DNA from: an uncultured Alphaproteobacteria bacterium
GTDB taxonomy: Bacteria > Pseudomonadota > Alphaproteobacteria > RF32 > CAG-239
DNA length: 64,000 nucleotides
Reading direction: 5' to 3'
NCBI GenBank assembly: GCA_944393685.1
Contig: CALYAW010000003.1
Span: 110,133-174,132, forward strand
Shown: one piece after another, positions 1 to 8,885 of the stretch
Layout: the number at the start of each line of letters is the position of its first letter
How positions within the stretch are numbered: the stretch's first letter is position 1
Made by a program: the position numbers and the translations under genes
The notes under the pieces: model-generated
The model's input: only the letters and a program-made list of their open reading frames with translations
Databases searched by the model: none
Told to the model about the DNA's origin: nothing

Positions 1-650
1 TAACTATATGGCGCGGAAATACCTATGTGTGGTTGCGAAACAGGCGCAACGCTGATGACATCGCCAATCTCCGGATCAATAATCGAAATGGTATTGCCCG
101 CAATATCGGAAGGAATATATAAATACGGCTGTTTTAGGCTGTCATATTGTGTAAAAATTGTCATATCTTTGAATTCCGTTTGTGGCGGTTCTCGCGTAAA
201 TAAATCCACAATCCAAAGTAATCCTTCTTTGCGAACGGAATATTTAACATTTTCTGCCGGAATGATTTCTACTAAAGTGGCTAAGGGATGTAAAAAAACA
301 AAAATATCTTCGGCCAATTCGCCGGCTGATTTTTTTAATTCTTCCACATCTAAGGATTCCGGCTTGTCAAAGATGAGCCATATATTTCCATTACGTTCAA
401 AAGCGGCCAAGTTTACAGGGTGATTCCATGCAAAATTTATGCTGGTTAATGTCGGCTTTTGAAATTGATTGGGAAGTGCTACAAACGTCTTCTTTTGAAC
501 CGAATTTGAGCTTTCTACCGTTATCGGAAGAGATTGAGCGGCCGGAAGATTGTCTATTTTTATCTCAGATTGAGCAAAACATGGCGTTGTCGTCATTAAA
601 TATAAAATGCCGAAAATAAAAACTGATATATTTAAAAGTCTTTTGTTCAA
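1..650 (-). CDS. Secreted protein of the flagellar operon, truncated by window edge
   Basis: An open minus-strand frame runs off the left edge; about 216 N-terminal residues are visible. The best start is a TTG at 650, six bases after AGGA. It gives a signal peptide (MNKR, hydrophobic core, cleavage probably after CFA at residue 26). The rest reads as ordinary secreted protein with strand-like stretches such as IAGNTISIIDPEIGDVISVA. It begins 17 bases after the MotE-like gene stops and so is probably the last gene seen of the fliL-fliM unit. From memory, related alphaproteobacteria carry a large exported repeat protein at this place. Function unknown; the C-terminus is outside the window. Confidence 0.75.
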   Translation of the reverse strand, partial: MNKRLLNISVFIFGILYLMTTTPCFAQSEIKIDNLPAAQSLPITVESSNSVQKKTFVALPNQFQKPTLTSINFAWNHPVNLAAFERNGNIWLIFDKPESLDVEELKKSAGELAEDIFVFLHPLATLVEIIPAENVKYSVRKEGLLWIVDLFTREPPQTEFKDMTIFTQYDSLKQPYLYIPSDIAGNTISIIDPEIGDVISVAPVSQPHIGISAPYS

Positions 651-667
651 CGTCAATCCTCAGAAAA

Positions 668-1309
668 CTATATATTATTGCCTATAAGTTCCGATGTAAC
701 TGCTTGTGCTTTGGCCGAATCCATTTGCGAAAGAATGGCTGATGAGGCAGATGCTTTCATTCCTTTTAGTAAGGCAACAGTAATGCTCATATCTAATGAA
801 TTGAATATCCGAGCAGCATCTTTGGGCTTCATGGATGAATAAAGCCGAACCAGAGAATCTATATTGGCTTGTTCTTTTTGGCTGTATTCATTTATCAATT
901 TGTTTAAGCGTTGCTCGTAATCTTGAAGTTGTTGTAACTTCCTTTCAATCTCGTCTTCGGTGACTTTGAGTTGAATGGCTCGTTTGTCTATTTCTTGAGC
1001 TCGCAAATCAAGAGCTTCGCGTCTTTCGGCTAATTCTTGAAGAATCATAATTTCCGATTGAGTAAATGTATTATTGGGATTTTTTTGCGTTTTTATACTG
1101 TCTTGAGAACTTGTTTCCAAAATATTGGAGAGCTCTTTAGTTTCTTTGTTAATTCTTTCTTCTGCCAATGCTTCCGCTGTAGTTATTGTTAGCGCTTGTT
1201 TGCTTTGTTGATTATATATATCAAATACCGTATTGACTTTGATTGTCAGTGTCAAAACGGCAATAAAAATAAAGAGAGGAAGAATGTGTAATTTTTGTTT
1301 TTTTATCAT
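668..1309 (-). CDS. MotE-like periplasmic flagellar protein
   Basis: 213 residues. It has one N-terminal membrane segment (about 9-28), a low-complexity linker, a charged coiled coil (about 85-150) and a C-terminal helical module starting near LYSSMKPKDAARIF. That module resembles the MgtE N-terminal/FliG-like fold of the MotE family. In Sinorhizobium MotE is a periplasmic chaperone of motor proteins; here the role is inferred from architecture and position in the flagellar operon. AAGG precedes the ATG, and only 9 bases separate it from the preceding DUF6468 gene. Confidence 0.8.
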   Translation of the reverse strand: MIKKQKLHILPLFIFIAVLTLTIKVNTVFDIYNQQSKQALTITTAEALAEERINKETKELSNILETSSQDSIKTQKNPNNTFTQSEIMILQELAERREALDLRAQEIDKRAIQLKVTEDEIERKLQQLQDYEQRLNKLINEYSQKEQANIDSLVRLYSSMKPKDAARIFNSLDMSITVALLKGMKASASSAILSQMDSAKAQAVTSELIGNNI

Positions 1310-1318
1310 TTTATTACC

Positions 1319-1765
1319 TTATTTTATTGAGCGTAATGCTTTTAAGAGTTCAAGTTCTGCTTCCGAGCGGGAATCTGTTGTAGAATTTTCTGGTTTTTCA
1401 GTGAAGTGTTTTTCTGTTCCATTATCTGTCTTGGCTACGTTTCGAGAAGAACTGATAACGTTTTCCAAACGGTCCGCTAAACTATCGGCTCGCTCATTGA
1501 TAAATAATAGGTCATCTTTGAGCTCTTTGGCGCTATCAACAACTTCTTTGAGCCCTTCTGATGAATGCTCCGTGACTGATTTGAGTTTGGGGATGCTGTT
1601 TTCTGCCTTAAAAGTCGCTTCATTGAGCGCGTTTACCAATTGAGCCAAGCTGTTTTGGTTCTCTCGCAATATCTTGAGGCTGTGATTAAGACGGTATGCG
1701 TATATAATTGTTGGTATCAATAAAACGATAATGATTAAGTTTATTACAAGTTCCAGATTATGCAT
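1319..1765 (-). CDS. DUF6468-type flagellar operon protein
   Basis: 148 residues: an N-terminal membrane helix (about 5-24), then a long amphipathic coiled coil (about 28-110) and a polar tail. This architecture and position, directly after fliM, match the DUF6468 family known from alphaproteobacterial flagellar operons, whose exact role is not established. Its ATG overlaps the end of fliM by 8 bases and has no strong ribosome-binding site of its own, which suggests translational coupling. Confidence 0.75.
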   Translation of the reverse strand: MHNLELVINLIIIVLLIPTIIYAYRLNHSLKILRENQNSLAQLVNALNEATFKAENSIPKLKSVTEHSSEGLKEVVDSAKELKDDLLFINERADSLADRLENVISSSRNVAKTDNGTEKHFTEKPENSTTDSRSEAELELLKALRSIK

Positions 1766-2798
1766 CTTTTTCAGCCTTTCCGTCTATGCGAATGACTATG
1801 TGTTCTCCTTTGCGTCCCATAGTGCCTTTTAATAAGCTAACGTCTCCGCAAACTATGTTCACAGGAGCGTCCGCCGTGATGTCTAACGGTAAAAAAGAAC
1901 CTTTTTCCCACGAAGAAATGGTCGAAAGTTTTATTTCGGTCTCTTTTAAGACTGCTTTTACTTCCACTTCCGTTTCCCATAATTGGCCCATCAAGTGATT
2001 TTCCCATATGGTGTCTCGACCAAAACGTTCTCCCATAAACATTTGTAATAAAAGCTCCCGAACAGGCTCAAGTGTGGCATACGGAATCATTAAATCAATT
2101 TTTCCGCCTCTATCCTCCATATCAATGCGTAAATGGGCGACAATAACAGCATTAGATAAACGTGAGATGGTGGCAAAACGAGGATTGGTCTCTAAACGGT
2201 CAAATGCGAAAGAAACAGATGTAATAGGGTCAAAGGCCGTCGAAAGATCACTTAGAATTAATTGTATCATCTCTTTAACTATGTTTAATTCAATGGTTGT
2301 GTAGGGACGGCCTTCAATGCGCATAGCTGCCGTACCGCGGCGACCGCCAAGCAATACATCTACCATGGAGTAAATCAGAGAGCTGTCTAATGACATTAGA
2401 CCATAATTATCCCATTCTTCTGCTTTGAAAACATTGAGAAGTGTGGGCAAAGTTAGAGAATCTATGTATTCTCCAAATCGCATTGATTCAATGCTTTCAA
2501 GAGAAACTTCAACGTTGTCTTGAGTGAAATTACGTAAGGAGGTTGCCATGAGACGAATCAACCGATCGAATACAATTTCCAACATCGGTAATCGTTCGTA
2601 TGAAACCATGCTGGAATTCAAAATAGCTCGAAATCCTGTCTTTTGATTGGTGTGTTCGGTGTCGTATGCCCCATATCCTAATAAACTGTCAATCTCTTCT
2701 TGGTTTAAAATTTTAGAATCGGCCGTACCTAAAGAATCGTCAGCTAAATCTGAGGCTGATGTTGGTGATGTCGTTTTTATATTTAATTCTTCTGCCAC
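1758..2798 (-). CDS. fliM: Flagellar motor switch protein FliM
   Basis: 346 residues, normal FliM length. Residues 30-40 (ILNQEEIDSLL) are the N-terminal motif that binds phosphorylated CheY. They are followed by the CheC-like middle domain and a C-terminal SpoA domain (about 265-340) that contacts FliN. FliM forms the cytoplasmic C-ring and sets rotation direction. The start is GTG, preceded by GAGGG at 7 bases. It lies 12 bases after fliL and overlaps the next gene by 8 bases, consistent with one operon. Confidence 0.95.
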   Translation of the reverse strand: MAEELNIKTTSPTSASDLADDSLGTADSKILNQEEIDSLLGYGAYDTEHTNQKTGFRAILNSSMVSYERLPMLEIVFDRLIRLMATSLRNFTQDNVEVSLESIESMRFGEYIDSLTLPTLLNVFKAEEWDNYGLMSLDSSLIYSMVDVLLGGRRGTAAMRIEGRPYTTIELNIVKEMIQLILSDLSTAFDPITSVSFAFDRLETNPRFATISRLSNAVIVAHLRIDMEDRGGKIDLMIPYATLEPVRELLLQMFMGERFGRDTIWENHLMGQLWETEVEVKAVLKETEIKLSTISSWEKGSFLPLDITADAPVNIVCGDVSLLKGTMGRKGEHIVIRIDGKAEKDA

Positions 2799-2810
2799 GG
2801 TAAGTCCCTC

Positions 2811-3356
2811 TTATTTCTTGTTGTCGTGACCAGCTCTTTCAACTTCAAAAGTTCTAAAGTTAAGATTGCTGACTTTTATGGGGTTGGTTATTAAGTTGAT
2901 GCGATATAGTAATTCTTCTTTGAGCCAATAAAGCCCACTGGAATCGGACACTTCTTGCGGAGTAAGTTCTATGGTGTGAGCAATAACTGCATCCGTGATT
3001 TTGGGGATGAGTATTTCTATGGTTTTTGTGTCTTCTACGTTGTTAAGTTCTAAATTAAGACGTATGAGTAGTCGCTCCTTGGGTGAGCCCGCTTCGGCTT
3101 TAAGAGATGTGGTTATTTCGGGAAGATCGTAAAAAACCGTAACTTCTTCGGGAGAATTGCTGTCTGAGGAGGCTTTTTTTATAACGCTGTAGCTTCCTAT
3201 GTTGTTGTCGTAATTTTTATTAAATACATAAAACAATCCTGCCGATAAGCCAATCACGATAACTATCGGCAATACAAATATAAGAAGCTTTTTACGACTT
3301 AATGGCTTCGCTTCATTGCTTTGGATGTCGTTATCCAAATCTTCATCTTCAAGCAT
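2811..3356 (-). CDS. fliL: Flagellar basal body-associated protein FliL
   Basis: 181 residues. A short acidic cytoplasmic N-terminus is followed by one membrane helix (about 24-46) and a periplasmic FliL domain. The domain includes the typical segment around YDLPEITTSLKAEAGSPKER and ends with NLNFRTFEVE. FliL surrounds the stator near the basal body and supports motor torque. It is the first gene of the fliL-fliM-DUF6468-MotE-like unit. GGGGAG lies 11 bases before the ATG. Confidence 0.92.
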   Translation of the reverse strand: MLEDEDLDNDIQSNEAKPLSRKKLLIFVLPIVIVIGLSAGLFYVFNKNYDNNIGSYSVIKKASSDSNSPEEVTVFYDLPEITTSLKAEAGSPKERLLIRLNLELNNVEDTKTIEILIPKITDAVIAHTIELTPQEVSDSSGLYWLKEELLYRINLITNPIKVSNLNFRTFEVERAGHDNKK

Positions 3357-3475
3357 ATAAAAAAATACTCCCCAAAAAATGTTTGGCCTAACATTCTTTG
3401 CTATTTTAGCGCATTATTTTTAGAAATAAACGTAAAATTGCTAGTTATTAAATGTTTAGTTGGCTGAAAGTTTTT

Positions 3476-3504
3476 TTGAGACTCGATTTTTGTAAATTTA
3501 ATAA
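3476..3504 (+). promoter_or_regulatory. Sigma-70-type promoter for the PilM/PilV-like pair
   Basis: TTGAGA (3476-3481), a 17-base spacer and TAATAA (3499-3504), about 60 bases before the ATG at 3564. It lies in the 207-base divergent gap with fliL. Confidence 0.5.
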
Positions 3505-3563
3505 AATTGAAACAAATTATATGCTAAAATGTTAAATAGATATAAATTCTTAATGGGTGGAAA

Positions 3564-4244
3564 ATGTATATTTGGGTCATATTGGCTACGTTTTTGGCGA
3601 TGTTGGCTTCGTATACTCTGGCGCCGAGGTCAGATATGCGAAAAGTTACCGTTGAGCCCTTGGCCCAAGCGGAGCTTGGCAAATTTGCCGCGCAGCATCG
3701 TGCCGGATATGAGTATGTTCGTCTGCATAAACCGCCTTTTAGCGGCTCGAAAAAATATAATAATTATTCTCCCGGTGTTGTTTCCGAATCTACTTTAAGA
3801 AATCATTTGCCTTTCGGATATATTTTGAGCGGGCAATATACAACACAGATTTTTTGTATGAATGAAGATATGACACAGGAGGTAACCGGAGGCGCAAACG
3901 GTCCTTGTAATGAAGACGGAGGACATAAAGTTATGGTTACATACGGCCCTATTCCTGAAAGATGGGTTAATTTATCGGTTACTCCAGAGCAGCCTAATAC
4001 AGATTTTATGAATGCTATTCGCAGTATGGCTTATACCGGAGAGGTCGTCGGTTTTACAATGTATGATCCAGATGCCTCTTATGATGATAATTATAATATG
4101 TCAGCTTCAAAAATAAGAGTTTTTGACGGGCGCGGTTTGTATGATTCTTTTGTTCCGGTTGCGGTATTGAATAATTCAACATACAAAAAAGTATGTAATA
4201 TGGATGATGATTTGGTTTGTTTGGTCAGTGTAACGGCAATATAA
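3564..4244 (+). CDS. PilM-like single-pass membrane protein
   Basis: 226 residues. An N-terminal membrane segment (MYIWVILATFLAMLASYTL) precedes a periplasmic domain that carries four cysteines. The layout resembles PilM of R64-type thin-pilus operons, a small membrane-anchored protein, but it is longer and the match is tentative. It is 15 bases upstream of a large PilV-like prepilin and shares its promoter, which supports a pilus or surface-adhesin role. A GGTGG sequence lies just before the ATG. Alternative: an orphan partner needed only for display of the large protein. Sure of the coding region, unsure of function. Confidence 0.6.
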   Translation: MYIWVILATFLAMLASYTLAPRSDMRKVTVEPLAQAELGKFAAQHRAGYEYVRLHKPPFSGSKKYNNYSPGVVSESTLRNHLPFGYILSGQYTTQIFCMNEDMTQEVTGGANGPCNEDGGHKVMVTYGPIPERWVNLSVTPEQPNTDFMNAIRSMAYTGEVVGFTMYDPDASYDDNYNMSASKIRVFDGRGLYDSFVPVAVLNNSTYKKVCNMDDDLVCLVSVTAI

Positions 4245-4259
4245 TTACGGAGAGTTACC

Positions 4260-7175
4260 ATGTCGAAATTTTTTAATAATTTGTTTGATCAGAAGGGTAG
4301 CATGATGGTTGAAGCTCTGGCTATGCTCGGTCTGATAACGATGGTTACTCCTATTCTCTATAAAAAAGCCGCCGAACGTACGACGGAATTACAAGATATT
4401 AATACTGCCAACCAAATGCGTACGATTTCTAAGGCTATGGATGATTACATCAAAGATCATTATTCTTCCTTGTCTACAGGTCCTGATTTGGTGAAGCTTG
4501 AAACGGATGATATTGAACCTTATTTGCCTTATGGCTTTAGTTTTGATGATTCTCGTTTGCTTGGAGATTATCAAATTGCTTTGCGTAAAGATGTTGTCGG
4601 AGAAGGTGATAAACAAAGAGCCTCAATTACGGGTATGGTGGTGGCCGATCCTAAAAATGATCTTTCTATGATGCGGGCTTCTAAAATTGCCTCAATGATT
4701 GGGGCCAACGGTGGCGTGGTTTATCAGGGAAGTGACGACAGTAAAACAATTCAGGGAGTGGGCGGTGGATGGAGCGCTACCGAAAAAGACTACGGATTTA
4801 CGACGGGTTCCGGCGATGATGAGACCGGTACATTGTCCGTCGGGGGTATTGCTGTGGGATCCGTACATGCCATTCTGGCTGAGGGCGGCGGCGCAAGTGA
4901 AAAAGATGTTTTGTATCGTAACAATTCAAAAGGCATTGAATATAATACGATGGAAACGAATTTATATTTAGGCGATTATGATATTGAAGATGTTAATAAT
5001 CTCATTACAACGACAGCTCAGGTAACCGGTGCAACAGAAGGAGCCTTGCAAGTCGCGGGAGGGGCAAGTGTTGGAAGCCTGCTTTCTCAAGGTGCCGCAA
5101 ATATTTTGGGAACTCTTGAAGTCGGTGATGCGGCTGACTTGAAAAGCACTTTGAAAGTTGCCGATAAGTTGTCTGTATTGTCAAACGGAGCCGATATCGC
5201 CGGTAATACAAATATTAGTGGTGATTTGTCGGTTACAGGAAAAGGGAGCGTATCTTCTGGGTTGGATGTTACTGGCGAATTAGTTGCTAATAATGAGTCT
5301 CAGCTAAAAGGAAAAGTGACAATCGGCACGGATGGGAACAGCAACCTACAAATGTTGGATGTTCGGGGTAATGCCAATGTCAGTGGCTCTTTAACGGTTG
5401 GAACTGATTTTCAGGCACCTAATATATCAGGTATTACTTCTTTGCGTGGCGGTCGAATGGGAGCTAGTGAGGAAAATGCATATAACTTTGTTGCAAGAAG
5501 TGATCAGGTTTCAATTGCTGCGGGAAGATTTTCGGTAGGTGTCGGCGGAAATAGATTGTTAATTGATGATACTGTTACTCGTATGCAATCTGCAGATGGA
5601 ACGGCCGGAATGGCTTTGTCCAGTGTCAATGCTTCTATTGCCTCGGGAACAGATTATATTAATCTTCAATCTGGAACAGCGCGCGTGCATGGAACAACAG
5701 AAGCTGTGGTGGAAAGTGATCAAGGCGGAGAGTTGACAATTGCTGATGGAATCGTAGGTACTGGTACGGATGTTGATTTAAGCGCATATAACGGTGCAAC
5801 AGGTGGAAAATTGAAACTTGCATCTGATTCTGCAAAATTTGGGTTTGGAAATGATGTTTCTTATGTGAGCGCTGATAGTACTGGTGCTCGAATCGTAGTG
5901 CCAAACACGGCTCAGACAACTGCTCCGACAATTGAAGTAACTAGCGCGGGAGAGCTTAAACTGGACGGTGTTAAAACTTTGGTCAATACGGATAATTTAT
6001 ATCTTGATGAAGATAAGATGATTTTGGCTGACAAAACGAATGATTTGGTTTCAACCTCGGTCGGAGTTGTTGGCAGTAAAGGTATTATTTTTAGACGAGA
6101 AGGTTCTATTGAACTACCTCGCGGCGGTACAACAAACAGAACGGATTTACCAACCACTGCCGGTTATCAAGATGTGCCCGGATATATTAAGCTGGATCGT
6201 ATTTTGGCAAATCAAAAATATGAACGTGTCGGTAGCGGCGTATCCGGTGTGAATGATGAGGCTAATACCGTTGTACGTTATGATGCATATCAGTTGAATC
6301 CGGCTTATACTTCTGTGATGCATGATATTAAATTGACAACACGTGGCGGAGCAAGGTTAAGTGATATTTTGCCTGATTTTATTAATCGTGGTATTTATGT
6401 GTTGGATAATACCTATCCTGAATCAAAGACAAATCCAAACTGGGAGAATTATACGGTTTCTTCAAACAGTGGTGTTTTGAAGGTTAGCCCGGATTTGGGA
6501 GATTGTAGCGGTGACGCCGATTGTATTGCAACACCATGGCTCGGATTTGTTCCTGCTCCTCAATGTCCGCCGGGATATTCAAAAGTTATTACAATTAATC
6601 CTATTCGTTGGAAAATGGCTGAAGCTTATTATATTACGGGTGTTGAGTCTGTGGAAGAAGATGTGGCAACGAAATTTAGAAACTATTTTGTCCCGCAGAC
6701 GAATCCTTTTATGGCGACATTTAAGTTAGGAGAAACGGATGGAAGCGTCGGTATGCACACGCACCAATTGAGCGAAGGTGGTGCTTTAACATTCCAAACA
6801 AATACTTGGCTGAATACAACTATCAGCGGTTATACCAATAATTCAGGTGTCTTTATGGGATGGCATGCAATCATGGGCTTCTTGTATTATGGCGACCAAT
6901 ATTCAGAATATTTGCAAGGTGTTGGAGCTTCGGGATATAGTGGAAAAGTTATTTGGAACTTGTTTCCTGTTTATAATGAAGAAATGAGTGCCATTGCCAA
7001 TGTTTATTGTTATTTTGAACGAGATAATACAACTTCTTATCCGCGTTGGACGTGGGAAAGAAATTATATTGGAACCTATGACCAGCTCAATTCTTTCCGC
7101 AGCGGTTACGAAAAAGATTCTGGCTATACGAACCGCCTCAATGATCCTACTCTTGGATATACGGAAGCGTGGTAA
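4260..7175 (+). CDS. Giant PilV-like prepilin/adhesin
   Basis: 971 residues. The N-terminus carries a class III-like prepilin signal: Gly13 followed by SMMVE, with Glu at +5, then a hydrophobic helix (about 15-34). This predicts cleavage by a prepilin peptidase and packing into a pilus or pseudopilus. Residues about 190-640 are glycine-, serine- and valine-rich with recurring phrases such as GNTNISGDLSVTG and GNANVSGSLTVG, as in beta-helical stalks. The C-terminal third has paired cysteines (for example DCSGDADC and QCPPGY) and aromatic residues, like PilV tip domains. GGAGAG precedes the ATG. No prepilin peptidase, ATPase or secretin lies in the window. Confidence 0.7.
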   Translation: MSKFFNNLFDQKGSMMVEALAMLGLITMVTPILYKKAAERTTELQDINTANQMRTISKAMDDYIKDHYSSLSTGPDLVKLETDDIEPYLPYGFSFDDSRLLGDYQIALRKDVVGEGDKQRASITGMVVADPKNDLSMMRASKIASMIGANGGVVYQGSDDSKTIQGVGGGWSATEKDYGFTTGSGDDETGTLSVGGIAVGSVHAILAEGGGASEKDVLYRNNSKGIEYNTMETNLYLGDYDIEDVNNLITTTAQVTGATEGALQVAGGASVGSLLSQGAANILGTLEVGDAADLKSTLKVADKLSVLSNGADIAGNTNISGDLSVTGKGSVSSGLDVTGELVANNESQLKGKVTIGTDGNSNLQMLDVRGNANVSGSLTVGTDFQAPNISGITSLRGGRMGASEENAYNFVARSDQVSIAAGRFSVGVGGNRLLIDDTVTRMQSADGTAGMALSSVNASIASGTDYINLQSGTARVHGTTEAVVESDQGGELTIADGIVGTGTDVDLSAYNGATGGKLKLASDSAKFGFGNDVSYVSADSTGARIVVPNTAQTTAPTIEVTSAGELKLDGVKTLVNTDNLYLDEDKMILADKTNDLVSTSVGVVGSKGIIFRREGSIELPRGGTTNRTDLPTTAGYQDVPGYIKLDRILANQKYERVGSGVSGVNDEANTVVRYDAYQLNPAYTSVMHDIKLTTRGGARLSDILPDFINRGIYVLDNTYPESKTNPNWENYTVSSNSGVLKVSPDLGDCSGDADCIATPWLGFVPAPQCPPGYSKVITINPIRWKMAEAYYITGVESVEEDVATKFRNYFVPQTNPFMATFKLGETDGSVGMHTHQLSEGGALTFQTNTWLNTTISGYTNNSGVFMGWHAIMGFLYYGDQYSEYLQGVGASGYSGKVIWNLFPVYNEEMSAIANVYCYFERDNTTSYPRWTWERNYIGTYDQLNSFRSGYEKDSGYTNRLNDPTLGYTEAW

Positions 7176-7179
7176 TTTG

Positions 7180-7207
7180 AAAAGAGCCCTCTTGTGAGGG
7201 CTCTTTT
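7180..7207. terminator. Bidirectional terminator
   Basis: A perfect 12-base stem, AAAAGAGCCCTC pairing with GAGGGCTCTTTT around a TTGT loop. T-runs on both sides serve the PilV-like gene (+) and fliP (-), whose stop codon overlaps the right arm. Confidence 0.9.
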
Positions 7208-7949
7208 ATTGGAAACTCTTTATCAAAGAGCCGGCTAGTAAATACCAACCATCAACTAATACAAAAAAGATTATTTTAAATGGTAGTGCCAATACGGATG
7301 GCGGGAGCATCATCATACCCATGGACATCAGAACGGAGGCAATTACCATATCAATAATCAAAAAAGGTACAAAAATTAAAAATCCTATTTCAAAGGCTCG
7401 TCTTAACTCGCTAATCATAAAGGCCGGAATTGCTACTTTGAGAGGCGTTTCTGCTATAGTTGGAGCCGGTTTTTCATTGCTGAGATCGGTAAACAGTAAT
7501 AAGTCTTTTTCTCTAGTATTGTTAACCATGAATTCTTTTAGCGGAACAGAGGCTTTTTCGAGACCATAAAGAACCTCTACTTTTTCTTCAATAAGGGGTT
7601 TGATACCGGCTTCCCATGATTTTTCGAGTGTTGGTGACATGACAAACAAAGTCAAAAACAGCGCCAATGATACCATGACCATATTGGGCGGAGTTGCATT
7701 GGTTGCAAGAGCGCTGCGCGTGATTGAAAAAACGACAACAATTCGGGTGAATGATGTCATCATAATCAGAATCGACGGTGCTAAAGAAAGAACGGTGATT
7801 AGCATGATAACGCTAAAAATGCGTCCTGTTGCGGTACCTGTAGGAGCATCTGCCAGATTAATACTGACCGATTGAGCAAAGGCAGAATTGCTGAAGATTA
7901 TTAAGGTCAGCATAAAAAACAAACTAAAGTATAAGATTTTTTTATTCAT
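7206..7949 (-). CDS. fliP: Flagellar type III export protein FliP
   Basis: 247 residues, usual length. It has a cleavable signal peptide (to about FAQS, residue 27) and then four hydrophobic segments. Family signatures are the stretch PSILIMMTSFTRIVVVFS and the C-terminal MGMMMLPPSVLALPFKI. FliP forms, with FliQ and FliR, the export gate in the basal body membrane. It overlaps the upstream fliO by 8 bases and ends at the shared terminator. Confidence 0.96.
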   Translation of the reverse strand: MNKKILYFSLFFMLTLIIFSNSAFAQSVSINLADAPTGTATGRIFSVIMLITVLSLAPSILIMMTSFTRIVVVFSITRSALATNATPPNMVMVSLALFLTLFVMSPTLEKSWEAGIKPLIEEKVEVLYGLEKASVPLKEFMVNNTREKDLLLFTDLSNEKPAPTIAETPLKVAIPAFMISELRRAFEIGFLIFVPFLIIDMVIASVLMSMGMMMLPPSVLALPFKIIFFVLVDGWYLLAGSLIKSFQ

Positions 7950-8238
7950 TGACGATAGATCCCGAAGAAACAGTTTGGGTATGAAGCAATAAGCCCGAAC
8001 CGTGATTAGCCAGAAGCAGATATTCTTTATTATCGCATTGAATCAGGTAGATGGTGTTTTTTGCATCAAGGCGTTTGGTTTCAATTATATTGATGCGGCT
8101 TCCGCTTTTTAGCTTTTTGATAAAATGAGATTTTAGGCCTTTTTGTTCGAGGTATTTGAACAAAAAAATTGTTAATAGCAACAGGCCTATGACAAATACC
8201 AGTGACAAAAAAGCGTGGAAAATATGAGCCAATTCCAT
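7942..8238 (-). CDS. fliO: Flagellar biosynthesis protein FliO
   Basis: 98 residues from the ATG at 8238. That start is preferred to a TTG 48 bases upstream because AAGGA lies 7-8 bases before it. One membrane helix (about 8-28) is followed by a small basic cytoplasmic domain with the FliO pattern SRINIIETKRLDAKNTIYLIQ and LLLANHGSG. FliO helps assemble the FliP ring of the export apparatus. Overlap with fliP supports coupling. Confidence 0.88.
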   Translation of the reverse strand: MELAHIFHAFLSLVFVIGLLLLTIFLFKYLEQKGLKSHFIKKLKSGSRINIIETKRLDAKNTIYLIQCDNKEYLLLANHGSGLLLHTQTVSSGSIVNE

Positions 8239-8339
8239 AGTTGTGTTCCTTAAATCGTTTACCGCAATTATAGGCGCATTTTGCAAGCCTCGTCAATAAA
8301 AGGCTTGCCCTTGTGAATATTGTTTGTTAGGGTGCTGTT

Positions 8340-8885
8340 ATGAAAGTAAAACAAGACACTATTCAAGAAAGTGCTGAGCGCACAACCCATGATTTGCAAC
8401 CGGTCTCATTGATGTTGATGCCGCTTGCTAAAAAAGTGCTGGGAAAAAAAGGTTTTGTGGAAACGGATATCTTGACCGATTGGAAACACATTGTCGGGGA
8501 GGAACTGGCTTCTTTTGTCTGGCCGCAAAGCATAGATTTCCGAAAAGGGGAAAGAAATAACGGGGTGTTAAAAGTTTGTGTGCCAAGCGGAGCTTTTGCA
8601 TTGGAATTACAACTTCGAGAAAAAAGCATTATTCAAAAAATTAATACTTATTTTGGTTATGCTGCCGTTTCTTCTCTTAGGATTATTCAAAATTCAACGT
8701 CAATGAATGAGCAGAAAAGCGAACGTGTGGAGAGTGAGCAAAAAAAGGTTGTAAGTGCGCAAGAAGAAATTTATATTAAAGAACTAAGTTCTGGAATAAA
8801 AAACAGCGCCTTACAGACAATGTTAGAACGTTTGGGTATCTGTGTTATATGTGATAATAAGGAAAAAGATAAAAATGAAATTTGA
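8340..8885 (+). CDS. dciA: DUF721/DciA-family protein
   Basis: 181 residues. The N-terminal part matches the DUF721 fold: a segment around KKVLGKKGFVETDILTDWKHIVG, then FVWPQSIDF and LKVCVPSGAFALELQL, which reads as a KH-like module. DciA loads the replicative helicase DnaB in bacteria lacking DnaC/DnaI. The C-terminal 60 residues are charged and probably flexible. It overlaps the DsbA-like gene by 11 bases; DUF721 next to a DsbA-family gene is a familiar alphaproteobacterial arrangement. Confidence 0.85.
   Translation: MKVKQDTIQESAERTTHDLQPVSLMLMPLAKKVLGKKGFVETDILTDWKHIVGEELASFVWPQSIDFRKGERNNGVLKVCVPSGAFALELQLREKSIIQKINTYFGYAAVSSLRIIQNSTSMNEQKSERVESEQKKVVSAQEEIYIKELSSGIKNSALQTMLERLGICVICDNKEKDKNEI

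Noticed and set aside
25..619. Two plus-strand open frames at the left end
   Set aside because: They lie opposite a minus-strand frame with a signal peptide, a ribosome-binding site and operon position. The plus-strand translations have no protein-like features.
4260..7175. Shufflon with invertible 3' ends
   Set aside because: No alternative C-terminal segments or inverted recombination repeats are visible downstream, and no recombinase gene lies nearby.
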